Source: Saprospiraceae bacterium (GTDB taxonomy: Bacteria; Bacteroidota; Bacteroidia; Chitinophagales; Saprospiraceae). Taken from it: 14,482 nucleotides of DNA. The notes below the pieces were generated by a model that was not told where the DNA came from, did no database searches, and saw nothing but the letters and a program-made list of their open reading frames with translations. The stretch spans positions 1-14,482 of the forward strand of contig JABDPK010000025.1 in the NCBI GenBank assembly GCA_013042795.1, written 5' to 3'. This document shows positions 13,953-14,482 of the stretch, one piece after another (within the stretch, counting starts at the first letter, position 1; every line of letters begins with the position of its first letter). The position numbers and the translations under genes were made by a program.

Positions 13953-14482
13953 ATGGGTATTTCGTTATCGGAGAATTATAGATCGAAATATTTAAAATAT
14001 GATCTAATAGCGGGGCTGACGGTTGCTGTTATGCTGGTCCCACAGGGCATGGCTTATGCTGTCCTTGCGGGTTTACCACCGATTTATGGACTGTATGCAG
14101 CATTAGTCCCGCTATTGATTTATCCCTTTTTCGGATCATCTAACTTCCTGTCTGTTGGTCCGGTGGCACTGGTCTCCATCCTTGTACTTTCAGGGCTTTC
14201 GTTTTTTGCAGAACCCATGTCCGTTGAATTCATTCAACTGGCCATACTGACATCACTGGTAGCCGGTGTTTTGCAGGTACTCATGTCTTTACTGAGACTG
14301 GGGTTTCTTGTAAATTTTCTTTCGCATCCTGTGATTAGCGGGTTTACTTCTGCAGCTGCTTTTATCATAGCATTCAGCCAGTTAAACCACATATTCGGTG
14401 TAGAGATTCCAAGGGCTACTAATTTCATTGTAACCATTGTAAACCTTATTAAGGAAATTCCAAATTTCAGCCTGACACCTGC
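13953..14482 (+). CDS. SulP-family inorganic anion permease, 3'-truncated by window edge
   Basis: An open frame starts at ATG 13953, 12 bp after the FadL stop, and runs off the window after 176 codons. It begins with the SulP signature: YDLIAGLTVAVMLVPQGMAYA (first helix and the conserved Pro-Gln), LPPIYGLYAA, and a SVGPVALVS segment, followed by LSHPVISGFTSAAA. These are the first helices of the transport domain. SulP proteins carry sulfate, bicarbonate, chloride, molybdate or other anions across the inner membrane, often with a cytoplasmic STAS domain that would lie beyond the window. Given the neighbouring cofactor genes, sulfate or molybdate would be sensible substrates, but bicarbonate is equally possible. 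Confidence 0.92.
   Translation, partial: MGISLSENYRSKYLKYDLIAGLTVAVMLVPQGMAYAVLAGLPPIYGLYAALVPLLIYPFFGSSNFLSVGPVALVSILVLSGLSFFAEPMSVEFIQLAILTSLVAGVLQVLMSLLRLGFLVNFLSHPVISGFTSAAAFIIAFSQLNHIFGVEIPRATNFIVTIVNLIKEIPNFSLTP

Noticed and set aside
14234..14437. Minus-strand 67-residue open frame at the right edge
   Set aside because: It is antisense to the SulP gene, whose signature motifs are clear on the plus strand.
1..14482. CRISPR arrays, tRNA genes, insertion sequences or attachment sites
   Set aside because: No spaced direct repeats, cloverleaf-like segments, transposase motifs or flanking duplications were seen by reading both strands.

Overview
The window reads as a chromosomal segment from a member of the Bacteroidota. 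The reasons are AT-rich coding sequence, mostly weak Shine-Dalgarno sites, a TAnnTTTG-type promoter box, a DUF5777-like beta-barrel, loose lipoboxes and Bacteroidota-style FadL and MobA variants. The genus cannot be told from the sequence. No rRNA, tRNA, CRISPR array, insertion sequence or phage gene was seen. No stretch over 300 bases lacks a gene; the largest gaps are 5578-5771 and 12435-12596.

Layout. (1) 1-366, + strand: the 3' part of a probable [NiFe]-hydrogenase maturation protease. (2) 371-396: a strong hairpin lying between it and the convergent operon. (3) 5577 down to 429, - strand: a tightly packed seven-gene respiratory operon. In transcription order it encodes a lipoprotein cytochrome with a CX4CH heme site, a DUF5777-like outer-membrane barrel, a 66-residue protein with a Tat-like N-terminus, a Tat-exported ferredoxin-like lipoprotein, a 10-helix NrfD-type membrane protein, an Ig-like membrane-anchored protein, and a membrane-anchored monoheme cytochrome c. 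No catalytic subunit (molybdopterin, hydrogenase or other) is present. (4) 5578-5771: a divergent regulatory region with a perfect FNR-type site and a second palindrome 22 bp away, followed by an ArsR-family regulator on the + strand. (5) 6193-10998, + strand: moaA, moeA, moaC, a mobA fusion, and a moeB/thiF-rhodanese fusion. (6) 12434 down to 11027, - strand: a TSUP (TauE/SafE) anion permease, moaD and moaE. (7) 12597 to the end, + strand: a FadL-family outer-membrane protein and the 5' part of a SulP anion permease.

How it fits together. Blocks 5 and 6 cover GTP to cyclic pyranopterin (MoaA, MoaC), dithiolene formation (MoaD, MoaE, with MoeB and rhodanese for sulfur), molybdenum insertion (MoeA) and nucleotide attachment (MobA). 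MogA/MoaB and a molybdate importer are not in view. The cofactor set suggests a molybdoenzyme in this organism, and the NrfD/ferredoxin/cytochrome operon is the kind of module that links such an enzyme, or a [NiFe]-hydrogenase, to the quinone pool and cytochrome c. The hydrogenase protease on the left edge makes a hydrogenase partner equally plausible. TSUP and SulP permeases hint at sulfur-oxyanion traffic, but substrates cannot be read from sequence. The FNR-like site suggests control of the respiratory operon by oxygen, nitric oxide or redox state.

The most interesting items are the orphan electron-transfer operon with its 66-residue mini-protein, the paired palindromes controlling it, and the MobA fusion whose N-terminal half looks like a MobB fold without its P-loop.
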